A stretch of DNA of 64,000 nucleotides from Gymnopus androsaceus JB14 (Eukaryota; Basidiomycota; Agaricomycetes; Agaricales; Omphalotaceae), in assembly GCA_009733575.1 (NCBI GenBank), contig ML769402.1, positions 242,446 through 306,445 on the forward strand, read 5' to 3'. Under the pieces are notes generated by a model, which saw only the letters and a list, made by a program, of their open reading frames with translations, did not search any database and was not told the origin of the DNA. Numbering within the stretch: the stretch's first letter is position 1; each line of letters opens with the position of its first letter. Of this stretch, positions 33,701 through 45,625 are shown piece by piece. The position numbers and the translations under genes were made by a program.

Positions 33701-35996
33701 TACTCTTCCTTTCAACGGATTGACGGCCACTTGACGCATGATTAGCTATTGCCGGACGCAACTAAGAAGGAAAATAACAAAGAACCCAAGAAAGCGCGCG
33801 CTCAGCCGAAAGCTATCGCTAATAAGAAGGTACTCAGCTTCTCCTCTCTCTATAACCGATCATTCACGATAATCTACAGACTCAGCACCTCCAGAGTCGA
33901 AAGTACCCCAGACGAAAGCTGCGGAGAAGAAGGCAAGACTACGGTCCAACTTTTCTTGCGGCCTCTGTGTAACTTTACCACAATCTCTAGGTCCAGCCGC
34001 CTCCAGAACCTAAAGTACCTCAGGCGAAAGCTATCGCGGACAAGCAGGTAAGACAGCCCTTTCTCTTTGTATTTTCTGTATATGACGCTTATTTCTTCTC
34101 CACCCCAGCAGAAAGCTGTCGCCGACAAGAGGGTAAGACGATAACTTATTCGTGCAACCTCTGGATAACGTTCATCATCATCTCCAGACTGTCCCTCAGC
34201 CGCCTCCCGAAACTAAAGTAGACGCTTCACTCTACACGCTTTGCGTTAGTGCTTATGTTTATTTTTCCAAGGCTACGAAGACCAAGAAAGACAAGAAGGC
34301 TCCTTGGGAGAAGGCCGATTTCCTCAAACATAAGCAGGATGATAACACATATACCGACCCTGTGGTGTCAGCACTCGAAGGGCCTCCTTCTGGGCTTGAC
34401 TTGCCTGCTCAACCGTTTGCGATTGAAGAAGACTTTGGTGAACAGTATATGGATGTGGAGGTACCGCTCAAGGTAAATCCTATTACTGTTTTGGAGAACG
34501 ATACTGATCATTTTCAATGTAGCGCGGGCCAGACGAGAGCTCGTCAGACCCAGCTGTAGACTCGAGCTTGGATCCCGACAAGACGACGATAGATCTTCCC
34601 TTGAAAGATCCCTCTCCCAAATCTCAAGTCTTTTCTGCATCTACCGTCATCCCTGCCCTACTACCTGCGCCCGATGTCGTTGAGATCACTGCTAATGTCA
34701 GCCTACGAAATCCTACTAAAGAAGAACCTATGCGGTCATTGAATGTAGTTCAGGCTGTGCCCGAGGTAAAGGCAATGGCCCAGCGGATGTCGTCCACAAA
34801 TACCGACGCCAAGGATGCTCCTCCGGTTAACAGCGTTCCGTCTAAACCCAACCCTCCTGCTCCTTCTATCATTGCACCTGCTGTCCCTGTCTCACCTCAA
34901 ATTAAAGTGCCTTTCAACGACATCGCTAAGCCCCGTTTCAATCACCTCCCGGTCGCTGGAAAGGAATTATCCACTCTTCCCAAGTACCCCGCTATCACAA
35001 ACATCGAAACTGTTCCGTCTTTACGAGCTCTTCCTAAACATGAAACCACATCCAAACTTCATAAAATTCCTCCCGCTGGTGCTTTGCTACGTAAAACTGC
35101 TATAGAGAATCCAGAGGAATCGGCTCGAGTATCGACTCCTCTGCGCCCCCCTTCGAAAAGACAGCCTTTGGAGCCGCCTTCTATCAAGAAACAGCATGCA
35201 CACGGTCATCAGCATCATGTCGCTTTCTCACCTTTGCCTCAGTTCATTCCCAAAACCGTTCCTCCAGTTATTGGGCGTCGCGAAGCAGAACAACGCGATC
35301 ATGGTAAATCTAGTCATCAGTTTTTCTTCTCGTTTTAACCGCCGAGTCATCACACAGTGCGCAAACTTCGAGATGCTCATAACAGTAGCATGGATGCCGT
35401 TTTCGGACCTCAACATCCTCACGGGAAGCCTCGAGATCGAGAGCAGGACGTGCCTGCTGAAATTCGCGGAATTATCGAGGTATGAAAGCTCTGACTCTGT
35501 TCGCGCCACTTATCCTCATTCTTTCTCCTCAGGTGCTCCAAGATATTCAAGAGGTTTCTATCGATATCTTTCCTTCCGGAGTGTATGCTAATCACATCAA
35601 TTCTAGGTGATTGTCACCAAGATATCGAACCGCTTTGAGGGTGTCAAGAAGGAAGTTCGAATTGGACGAGACAATGTCCTTCGCGCTGCTGCCGCGGACG
35701 TCGACATTATGCGAGCTGAGAGGTCCGTAATCACAACTAGTACTTATGACTTCTAATGACTCGGGATTCTAATCAGTGCTGAACATTTCAATAACATGGT
35801 CGACTTCGAAGCGGAATACGCGTCTTGCCGGCGCCGTATTATCGAACCTCTTGAAGATCTGTGCGCTATCGACAAGGATCTGGTTACCCGACTCGGCGAA
35901 ATCATCCAGCATCATGATCGTCATGGGTTGTCGAAGAAGTTCCCCAAGGCTTTGCCTGCTCTTCCTAGCTGTTTTCTGAATCCAAGTGTGGAGTAG
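30779..35996 (+). CDS. Candidate meiotic chromosome-axis core protein (Red1/SYCP2/ASY3 class)
   Basis: A large gene with at least 15 short introns, start at 30779 (MAWDELQSAIND). The N-terminal 350 or so residues form an all-helical, ARM-like run (LPSLLSTI, FLLPTMRLAAALVDG, QWERLQRAITAGVL, HLLLSNCVEEHPVN, LALESLFELFAGICPPKSSI). Next is a beta-rich PH/Spt16-like segment at about 32080-32340 (YDTFFIPYSNISKIHYSSYS, TFTFDLTIPPTFGG). About 600 disordered residues follow, with many KRK patches and short repeated exons, then a C-terminal coil with LRDAHNSSM and HFNNMVDFEAEYASCRRRIIEPL to the stop at 35994-35996. ARM + PH-like + disordered basic linker + C-terminal coil is the layout of SYCP2, Red1 and ASY3. 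An in-frame TAG at 32122-32124 and a one-base slip near 33887 interrupt it. Assignment rests on architecture. Confidence 0.55.
33745..34270 (+). repeat. Tandemly repeated small exons in the axis-protein candidate
   Basis: Successive exons encode variants of P.PE.K.PQ.KA.A.K (KARAQPKAIANKK, APPESKVPQTKAAEKK, QPPPEPKVPQAKAIADKQ, QKAVADKR, TVPQPPPETKV), each flanked by similar introns starting right after a Lys, Gln or Arg codon. They look like duplicated exon-intron units. Confidence 0.7.
33932..33989 (+). other. GC-AG intron in the axis-protein candidate
   Basis: The donor is AAGAAG|GCAAGA and the acceptor TCTCTAG|GTCCAG. It separates two similar exons (APPESKVPQTKAAEKK and VQPPPEPKVPQAKAIADKQ) in phase 0, so the donor site equals those of the sister exons, which use AAG|GT. 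The sole GT option shifts the frame. Confidence 0.75.
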
Positions 35997-36309
35997 AAGT
36001 ACTCGTCTGTAAACTATCCCAACTGTTTCCACTGCTAAGTACATACTATTGCGTACATGCCTGAATACAATCTCTGCATGTACATCCTCGTCACTGTGCA
36101 AGCGTTCCTTTCCAGGATTTTATGTGTATAGATATATCGATAGATACTTGAAGAAAATCATGATAGACGTGAGGGTATAAGATGATACGTATAAGTTTAG
36201 ACTGTTTAGGTACGCAAATCGTAATATGCAAGCATTATGATTAGTAGACGAACAAAACAGAAAAGGTCATGGTGTGGTCCACATTAGATAGATATTGATA
36301 CACCGGAAT
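35997..36309. other. Converging 3' ends
   Basis: About 310 A/T-rich bases between the axis candidate and chitin synthase stops. No further feature seen. Confidence 0.5.
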
Positions 36310-39300
36310 TTACTCCCCAGCAAACAACCTTACAACCATGTAGGTCGTTGATCCCACAAATCGGACAACTGCAATGGAAGAAAAAAAAATTCAGTGTAAG
36401 CCACGGACAAGAAAGAAAGACACTGACACGCTAGTCCAGCAACTGAAAACAACAAAAACGTTAAGTATCCCTTCACAGATTTGTTTGAACCCTGGGTTGC
36501 CGCACTGGCATTAGCTTCAACGACGACGGCAGCGAGCAAGCCCTATATGATAACATTAGAAAGTAAAGCATTGAAAAACATTGGAAGAACCCACATTGCT
36601 CAACGTCCAAGCCAGAAGAACATTCGTTCTGAAAGTTCTGTAGTAGTCCTCTTGCTTGGTAGCTTCGTCAACCTTCTCTTCAGCTTTAGGAGGTTTGGTA
36701 CGAAGGACGTGTAACCTAACAAGATAGATAGATATAAGTACCTCGGATGATATGAGATTTGCACAGTTGACTTACGCATCTTCGTATGCAGCATTGATAT
36801 CTTTCTCCTCTGTTGGAACATTCACCTCCACCGTTGTCTTTCCGTCTTTGCCGTCCTTTTTCACCTCAACAACACCCAGATCAGTGGACACCTTGTTGTC
36901 ACCCTTTGTCCCCCATGAAATGTCGTGTACATTGGCGAATGCATAGACATTGAGCACAGCGATGTAAGAAGGTGCCATGAGCAAGTATTGAATAAAAGAT
37001 GTGATCATATGCCAAGGCTCAAACTGTGCATAGCGATATTAGTACAAGAACAGAGCGGACGGAAACGCATGCTTACGAAAAGGATGCTCGCGAAGAGATA
37101 GAGCCCGTAAGTAGCCGCCAAACTGATTACGATGTCTCTGAATATGGCATTGGTGAACAAGCTATTGAGAGTGAGTGGCCCGTCCGATGTTTCGATATTT
37201 TTTATTCCCTCGTACACCAGTAAGATCGCAGCGGCCTATTGGAAAAACAGTTTAGCGACGTTGAACAATGAGTACAGCAAGGCCGTACCGTCATATAGAC
37301 CGTGATTACTGCAAATCCACATATTGCCAACGTGAACGCCCATTTACTACCTTGCGGTCGGTTACCCAAACTCAACAAGAAACACATGACGAGTAATCCA
37401 AGATAAAAGTAGTTGAAAATGGTATTGACAATACTGATACCCTTGAGGTCGAACGAGGAGTCTTCCAAAGATTCAGAAAGAATGGTGAAGGCAATGTAGT
37501 AGTTTGCCTGTCACGAAAAGTTTCTGGTTAGACTTGTGAAAACTATCCAGTTCAAAGGCTTACCAGAGCAAACCAACTGAAGAGTAGTTGGAACGTTTGA
37601 TAGACCATTTCTACATGAATCCAGAATTTCCTGAAGAGGGAATGCGCACTCCGGTAGATGTAGTAAAAGTGTATGGTCGAGTGTATACCCGCAAAGAAAG
37701 AACCATTGAGCCAACGACGACGCTGAGAGACTAACTCTGGGACCTATGGAAATTATGAGCGGAGTCGATAGAATAGATGAACATTGATCCTACTGTATCA
37801 GGGACATCTGTAATGGCATACGCGCTCTTAACATAGTGCAGAATCCAGCTACCACCACGTTTCGATACAAGTTCCCAGCAGAGAATACGGTCCTCTGCAA
37901 GGTACATGTTGGCGGTGAAGATATCTGCATTAGCACCGTGCTAGAAATGTAGGGTTACAGGCATTCAAGTAGACAGAGAAAGGATACAGGTCATACCATC
38001 TTTTCACCCAAGAAGTACTTTTGTAATGGACCTTCGCCCTTGGTGTCGTTCTGTAATGCGATGTAGCGATATGCAGAAAAGGCACCAGGTAACACTGTGA
38101 TGTATCCAAAGACAGACTCTAGAGGCTTGTCCAAAATATTGGACATCTTGTATTCGAAATTTTGAGCCGCGACTGAGAGTAACAATGAGTACACAGAAAC
38201 AGAATTAATAAACACCGAACGAACCCAATGGATTGAGAAGATTTACTCCCATCTTTCCCTTGAGTGCAACGATTTCACCACAAGCGCCACCGACGTTGGA
38301 ATTGATATCGAATGCCTGCAACATGGAAATGAGCAGCAGATTGAATGTATTTTTGAAGGCTTACCTTCCACAAGTGGTAGATACTCGTAGGTCCAGGCAT
38401 GGTACCAACATCAAGCAGAATACAAACATTGGGGTTGAGTACCGGCCCAAAAGCATTGAAGAACCATCGATGGGAGTTGATCTGCACCCAAAACATATGA
38501 GAATCGTGGACAGTACACACCATGCTTACGAACCTTCTTCTGATTCTTTTCCTTCAAGCAAAAGATTACTTGAATAGGGACATGATTCTTTTCCGCGCCT
38601 TCAATCTTGAGCGAAGGAGAAATGGATACTGCCATAACGTTAACATAGATTTTTACAACAACGCCAGCGAAACCTACTGTGTGTCGTGTATTCATAGACG
38701 TGAGCTTGCACGGGTATACGGTTGACCACGTTCTTTGCCACGCCATCCTGGTAGCATCCCATTCCCGCGAGGACAGAAAGTGTTCGGGAGTTTATCTATA
38801 ATTCGTTTAATATTTACCTCAAATGGAACGGGGTAGTAGCTCACCTTTCCTCGTCCATCGCTAACAACACAAACGACCACCTTTTTCCACCCATCTTTAC
38901 CCCAGGTCTTACTTCGATCACGTTTACATAGATGGGCAATGTTCTTGAATACACCTTGGAACGATCGCGTGAAAAGGACTTCGTCTTCGTTGTACATGGT
39001 CAGAACGATGAACAACTCTGTTCGGCGAGGAGGATCGTAATGAACTTGACGGAGCGTAAACCTATAAAAGACAGTTGAGAATAGCATGAGACTATATGGT
39101 TATCACACTGACCCGCTGTCTTTGAAATCATTCGGGTCGCAAGTAGCGGCACTGTACCGCATATGCGTAAACTCCCTGTCAAGGTTTGTGGTATCGGCAG
39201 GGAGTCCAGCTAGAGAAAGCAACTTCGTAGGGACAGGCGAGTCGATAACAAAGTTACCATGAAAGAGTCTACGAGGGTCAGTAAACAGCAGCATTCAAGG

Positions 39301-40103
39301 GAATGTTGAATACACTTACTCGACTTTCTTTATGGTCTTGTATCGTCGGGGCACTCTTTGCGGAATCCTGCCATAACGGATGTTGTGCCCCTCTCCGCTT
39401 TCACGATCCCAATCTCCATTGTAAGCACCAGGTATGGGGGCATCCACGTTGACAAATTCTCCTCCTAGGCCACCAGCAAATTCGCCCCCGGTAGGATTGT
39501 GATCTGGAATTGTGATACCCATTCCGCTTCCTCGTGAGTCCCGTCTCAGCAGAGGAATGTCACCGTCTTCATCTCCAAGAGAATGTCTGGCTTCCTCGCC
39601 TGGAAACGCAACCTTAGCTATAGTTCAACCTAAAATTTGGATTTACGCACCATCACCGTAGTTAGCAGGGGGCGCATATCCTCCATCATGAAGAGCATAG
39701 GAGGCGTAGGCATTCGGAGGCGGAGAACTCAAGTAATCATGGGGAGGTGAATGAACTGGAGCACCGAGGGGAGGGAGAAAATTGGGTGGCGGGGGAGAGG
39801 CATAGCCTGCTGGAGGAGGCGGAGGGGATATGACTGGAGCGCCATAAGCGTCTACAGGACCGCCGTAGTAACCTGTACCTGCCGGCTGCTGCGTATAGCC
39901 TGCGTGAGCTCCGTATGGATCAAATTGAGAAGCTTGAGCAAGAGGTTGCTCATAATGCTCGTAGGGAGACGGAGTCCCGGTAGAATGTGGAAAATAGCCG
40001 TCATTATAGTGCCCATGTTGAGCTTCGTCGGCCTAAGTACGTAGGAGGTCAGATTCAAGCACAGTAAGATTGTGAAAAGGGAAACCTCTGGATAATGTGA
40101 CAT
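36310..40103 (-). CDS. Chitin synthase, division I (class I-III)
   Basis: Polymerises UDP-GlcNAc into chitin at the plasma membrane. The start at 40103 (MSHYPE, intron) opens a long Pro/Gly/Tyr-rich cytosolic N-terminus. [16 protein letters not shown] begins the conserved CHS N-domain (about 39340); [17 protein letters not shown] (about 39020) and VSDGRGK follow. [34 protein letters not shown] (catalytic EDR) and [12 protein letters not shown] (QRRRW) are in family order at about 38430, 38070, 37880 and 37710. The C-terminal part has about seven hydrophobic segments, a charged loop after [14 protein letters not shown], and a last helix with VVRLFAGE at the stop 36310. At least 15 introns. Conserved motifs are complete. 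Confidence 0.96.
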
Positions 40104-40867
40104 TTTTCCTTCCCTTGATAAAGCTTCCTGTCCAAGTAAATGAAGGCTCCGAGGAATCAACCGAGATTCGAGATCACTGCTGCTTCTTCTTTCGTCCGAG
40201 TTGGGCTTTTGTGAACGTAAATCACAAAAGGAATTGAGGGTGACCTGGTTCTATAGTCGAGTATAGAATCAGATATTAATCAAGCAAGCTAGGGGTAGGT
40301 AGTGGGAGAGAAAGCTGAAGAACGGAAGAAAGTTGGTTCTTCGAAGGGCGAAGGAGCAGAAAAGAAGAGCAGAAAAGTGGTTGGTTACAAAAAGTCTTTT
40401 CAAGTTACTCTGGCCCAATGAATGAGCAATGAACAAGCAATGAATATTCTATGCTGAGGCTGTGTGTGATGTAATGGCGCAGTTTCCACTACGCTTTGAC
40501 GCCTGGCGCTCAACGTCGACCGGAAACGCGTCAGCGCTAACACGCTTCTTCTCTTTACCTAGAGGCTATTGGTTTCAAGGACTCTCAAACTTCCAGGCAA
40601 GAGCACATATGCTACCGGCGTGTGTGTGTGTGTATCCTGTGCAAGTATATCTTCGCCGCAGCAGACTTGCTGTACTTTTCAATACAGCCTCGCCAAGTTT
40701 AGCATTCAATTCATCTTTGCCGTCGAGCACGAAAGACATCTTCTACTCTCCATTATCCAAGTATATCGAACATTACAACTCAAGAGATTGTTGGAGTGAA
40801 TATTGTAACGGCTGCACATTTATTTCTGTTCTCACTTTGTTTCTTTAGACAATGAAACTGAGGATAC
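40104..40867. other. Chitin synthase upstream region
   Basis: About 760 bases. Just upstream of the start it is rich in GAAGAAG/AGAAAG. A (TG)n run of about 12 bases sits at 40619-40631. No supported gene. Confidence 0.45.
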
Positions 40868-42375
40868 ATTGGAACGTAATCGTCTTTCCTTTCATCTTCA
40901 TTTTGTGAAGAACCACATGTACATGGCTCTACTGGACTATATGTTGACCTTGCTGGCCTTGCATTTTCTTTCGAAGATATTCAACTTGTCGAGGCGCTCT
41001 CGTTTGCCGTTGCCCCCTGGTCCTCGAAAACTCCCCGTGCTCGGTAACTTTTTTGATATGCCTCAAGAGAAAGAATGACTCGCTTTTTCGAAATGGGGAG
41101 AGACATTCGGGTGTGCTAATCCACTGTATTCGAAACTTCTAATCTCCTTCCTCTCATGTTAACCAGAAGAAATCTCGTGTGCCACAGGTACGAGAATTTC
41201 TTGCACCAAATAATATTATAAGAAGTCACCACATACAGTTTTCGGACAAACATTCATTATAGTGAACTCCGCACAGGCTGCCATCGATTTGCTTGACAAA
41301 CGCAGCTCTCTTTACTCGGATCGGCAATATTTCCTATGGCGGTGAACTCGTTGGATGGAAGATAGCCTCTATCCATACGGTGAGTTCCGAAACTTCAGAC
41401 GTATGGCTCACCAGCTGTTCAGACATTCCACAATAAACAAGAGCTAGAGACTGAAAAGTTTTTGAAACGCCTGTTGCAAAGACCAGAAAATCTTTCCGAG
41501 CATATTCGCAAGTATGTAGATCTTCTCTTACATTGGAACTTGAAATAATGCTAAGACTGAAGGTATAATGCCTAGGACCGCTGGTGCAATCATCCTTCAC
41601 ATTTCTCATGGATACGAGGTTGCCTAAGGGAATGACCAGTTCGTTAACTTGGTTGAAGAAGTCCACTTTCTGAGTATTACATATCGTAATACTCAACGAA
41701 ATGATTGGTAGGCCCAGGAGCAATTCAGTACCTCGAAATTCCGTCAATTTGATCCCTGTCTGTAATGCTTTCAAAGTCAGGAGAGAGGGTTCAAGATACT
41801 CACCAATATTACACTAGTATGGTATGTACCTGTGTGGTTTCCTGGCGCTAGCTAAACAATTGCCAAAGACCGGGGTGGCACGTACTCTTGAAGACATGGT
41901 GGAACCGCCTTTTAGCTTCGTTATAAAAGAGGTGGCGTGTCTGAAACATGTACTCAGCTATTTCACACAGATATCATCTAGGCAACAGGCAAGGCCCAAT
42001 CTTTGTACATGTCCAGGTTGCTTGAACAGGAACTTGAGACCGAGTTCGATATAAAGTGGTCTGCAGGTTCACTTTATAGAAGTGAGTAATCTTGCTCTGT
42101 CCCCAAGTCATGAACTTAGTTTTGGATTTGGCAGAAGGTAAATTAGACTACTCAACTCTCAGAAAATATCTTACGAGCTTACGTTACTTAGAATCTGCCC
42201 TGGTACGTTTTACATCATTCTCGCTATTTTAGTGAACTTGAATTAATCGAATTAGGACGCCTATTGGCGTTCATCGCATGCGCGATGACTCTTGCCACCT
42301 TCAACATTTGCAAGTATTCTGAAAACAGCATTGAAATGGTACCCGATATTGGCCAGACTCCTTGGAACGGTTAGG
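40868..42375 (+). pseudogene. Cytochrome P450 relic, copy 1
   Basis: Begins with a membrane-anchor helix (YMALLDYMLTLLALHFLS, about 40920-40975) and the proline hinge LPLPPGPRKLPVLGNFFDMP (about 41005-41065), typical of basidiomycete P450s. After a stop the frame is recovered in pieces: INSAQAAIDLLDKRSSLYSD-like block near 41280-41325, an I-helix-side block near 41600-41780, RICPG of the heme loop near 42190, and ATFNICKYSENSIEM near 42295-42335, the usual C-terminus. Multiple stops and shifts intervene, so no full enzyme can be made. Key heme-loop Cys survives. It belongs with the second relic downstream. Confidence 0.75.
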
Positions 42376-43234
42376 TATGAGGTCTCTACACAAGTTCTTC
42401 CATTTCTTGAACGTTAATCAAAATTTAGCCAACTCCCTTCCGATGCACCTTGCTTCCCCGCTCCGAGTGTATTATTTCTCTCATAAAAGAATAATGGCAG
42501 TTCTAGTATAGTATCCTACTCCTCATCTACACAGCTCTATCCTATCAGTTACTGTACAAGAAATAGAGTGTAAGTACTTTGCTAAAAGTCCCAAATCATC
42601 CAAGTTGCTCGTATCTTCGAGCTTGTCGGTCTCAAACTTGGTCAGTATGGGTGGTAGGGTGCCCCGATTGGCCGCTGGTGCTTTTTTAAACCGATAGACT
42701 AGCCTCAAAAGCTCCAGGTAATCAATGAACAGGAAGCCCAAGTGGAGCCCAAGGGAAGCCAATAGATTGGCCGGCAAGGAGAACCCGTTGAGGCTGACGG
42801 TACGATCCTTTTTCTCATCCCAATCGATGCGCGAACATGAGCTTTCAATTCATATCTAGTCTTCCTTGTCCAGGTTTTCCTGAAGCCCCAATCACCGAAC
42901 TAAAAACATGCGTTGCGGTCCTTTCAGTTAGTCCTCTACTCCTCAGGTATCGGCTGAGAACTTAACAATCTAGCTTTATATAAGGGAACGGTATGAAAAC
43001 ATACGTTCAAAGGGTCAGTTAGAAGTCCAGTGCCTTAGTAGTCAAACCCTGCAAGCTGTCTGCAAGAATTCATCATTTATCGCAATTTATCGCCTGCATC
43101 GCCATAGTCCATCGACATAGTTTGCATTAGAATAGGCGATACTTTTATATTCTGGTGTCAAAAGACTCATACCCAATGCGAAATGAACGTACATAGTTGC
43201 CGTTCATCCCCGGGCCTTTTTCTTTTATCGAACC
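42376..43234. other. Spacer between P450 relics
   Basis: About 860 bases without a supported gene. An 84-codon minus-strand open frame at 42523-42777 has no recognised motif. Confidence 0.4.
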
Positions 43235-44400
43235 ACATGCAGTAATTTCTTTCGAAGATACTCAAGTTTGTCGCGGCATTCTCGTTTGTCGTTGACTCCT
43301 GGTCCTTCCGACTCCTCGAAAACTCAGAGAACTGAAATACAATATACTCCAGGGCAACTATGATGATTGAAAGTATTCTAATTCTTTGTCCGCTTTGTCC
43401 GTCTCTGCGACAGGTTAGTGGAATTCACGCTTATCAACCAAGAAAATACGTTAAATCTCCGCATATGTGCAGTTTACATTCATTACAGTTAACTCCGAGT
43501 CCGCAGAGGCTGCTATCGATATGCTGGACAAGCCCAGCTCTATTTACTCGGATCAGCCAGTATTGCCTATGGCCAGTGAACTCGTCGGGCTTTTGTCCTC
43601 CTGCCATACGGTGATAGGCTCCCCAATGGAGAAGTATCACCCATGGAAGAACTGGTGAACTCAAAAAGTTTTTTGAGCTCCCGGAAAACCTTTTAGAGTA
43701 TATTCGCAAGTAATACACAGGTTCCACTCATACTTGGAAATGACGCCACTGAAGCATCCTTCGCATTTCTTTACGAGGTTGCCGAAGAGGACGACCGGTG
43801 TTGCAACTTACCTTGGAAGCGAGTCCGAGAAACATGGATTCTATCAACGAAATCACTGTTAGACTTTGTCACTAACGGGTGATTGTTCTATGCTGATTTT
43901 CTTGTAGGGCTTCCTTATAGAGTCACTGAAGACAGCGAATTCACATTCCCAAGCTCTAATTCTGAGTGACATCTGGCAAACGTCGCATGATCCAGAATCT
44001 GAACTGTACTTTGAGCAGATGAGATCCATGCCTGAGCGGTTTCTCTCTATTGGGTTTGGATTGGACACAGAGTAGGGCTAAGTACTCGACCCTCAACGAA
44101 TTTCTTCATGTGCGCTCCTGCCACTTAGAATCTGTCCTGGTCAGTGGTTCGCCCTACGTCTCATCCCAATTTTGTTACAATCAAATTATGTAGGACGCCT
44201 AAGTACGTACTGCCCGACACATCAGTGTTCACTATAATATTGCTTGCGCGATCACTCATGAGTCTTACCACCTTTACATGGACTCGGGCTGGCCTAGAAT
44301 TATTGAAATAGCTGTACCATTGCCAAGTGTTCTGAAAAAGACGACATTGAAATAATGATATTGGCCAAGCTGCTGGAACGGTTAGATATGAGATCCCTCT
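43235..44400 (+). pseudogene. Cytochrome P450 relic, copy 2
   Basis: A more decayed copy of the same gene as the first relic. Recognisable pieces are the anchor/hinge remnant at about 43245-43325, the block NSESAEAAIDMLDKPSSIYSD at 43490-43550 (parallel to copy 1 at 41270-41325), MASELVG, an SIGFGLDT heme-side piece near 44045, RICPG at about 44126-44140 and an ACAITHESYHL-type remnant after it. Stops and shifts are frequent. Order and spacing parallel copy 1, so the pair arose by tandem duplication before or during decay. Confidence 0.65.
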
Positions 44401-45456
44401 GTTTCCTCTGTCTCTCAGTGAACGTTAATCAATCTACTAATAGTCATCCTCATCCATACTCTTACGATGCACTTTGACTCCCCGCTCTGACCGTGCTATT
44501 TCTGTCATAATTGACTCCAAGGTAATGAGCTATTCAGAGATTTGGAATGTTAGTCGTCAAGTACGGTACACATTTGAAGTAATAGTGCTGCCAGGGAAGC
44601 ATTAATGTACCTACTAGCCGCCGTTCGTCTGGACTAGGCCTTTCCAAAGACTGTATTTTCTAACTAATGAGCAGAGCAATCATCCTCTTAGATCAGCTAC
44701 CGAAGCCAAAACCCACGGCCAAATCATTCACAGCATACATATTTCACCGTGGGGATTACTGTATTGAGCTTCACAAAGTACAAGTGAATCTCCCAAGCAG
44801 TCTCTGAATCGGATAGAAGGCGAATAGGCAAGCGTTAAGGTGTGATCTGGTTGATACAAGGTTGCGAAAGATTGAGCTCTAAGAGGAAAGTGGTCATTGC
44901 ACTATGCAGGAACAGATGCACATTTATGAGATCAGGACGATGTCTAAGTAGCATTTGAACTAATTAACACCATAAAAATTATTGATAGCTTTCAGCGAGC
45001 GGCGCGCCCAGTCGCAAATTTATTCTCAACGTGCAGTTAGTATCATCATGCGCCAACATGCGAGCCCAGCACATGCCAAAAAGGTTAGCTACCTGCCACT
45101 GTCGAGCATGAAGCCTACCGCAAAGACAGGCAAAGACGCAATTCACCGACGGAATTGCTATCCAGTAAAAGGCACAAATTGAATGTAACTACTCTGAAAT
45201 TAGATAGATTGAGTACCTGTGACTGTACCTGTGAGTCCAACGCCATGTTCAAAAGCGGTCTAAACAATAGTCACCGATAGTCCGGTAAGGACAGGTGAGG
45301 ATGGGTGGTGATAGCGCATATAGGGCCATGTATGGCCACGTCGGCCATGGGAGATAAGTTACGGTGAACAAACACCGACGACCGTGAGAGGAGCTTAGAA
45401 GGAGCTTAGATCAGAGATGTGGCGCAAAAAATGCGCAAGCGCCCACTCAAAGTCAT
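44401..45456. other. Intergenic, nothing recognised
   Basis: About 1050 bases between the second P450 relic and the duplicated sulfate permease segment. No gene, no clear repeat; a GGCCATGTATGGCCACGTCGGCCATGG segment at about 45325-45351 is locally palindromic. Confidence 0.4.
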
Positions 45457-45625
45457 GAATTGCGCAATACGGACAACAGAAGTGCTCATGTAAAAACATC
45501 TAGTCAATTGTGGAAACTTCAGAATTTGACTATTTTATTCGCTGCTTCTCGTTTGAGTTGTTCAAGTTCCCCCCTCCCGACACATTTGGTAACGTCGTCA
45601 AAGTCATCTACCGCGACGAACGACC

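Noticed and set aside
42523..42777. 84-codon minus-strand frame between the P450 relics
   Set aside because: No recognised motif, no splice context and no counterpart near the second relic.
45325..45351. GGCCATGTATGGCCACGTCGGCCATGG as a regulatory palindrome
   Set aside because: Imperfect, single occurrence and not next to the duplicated promoter.
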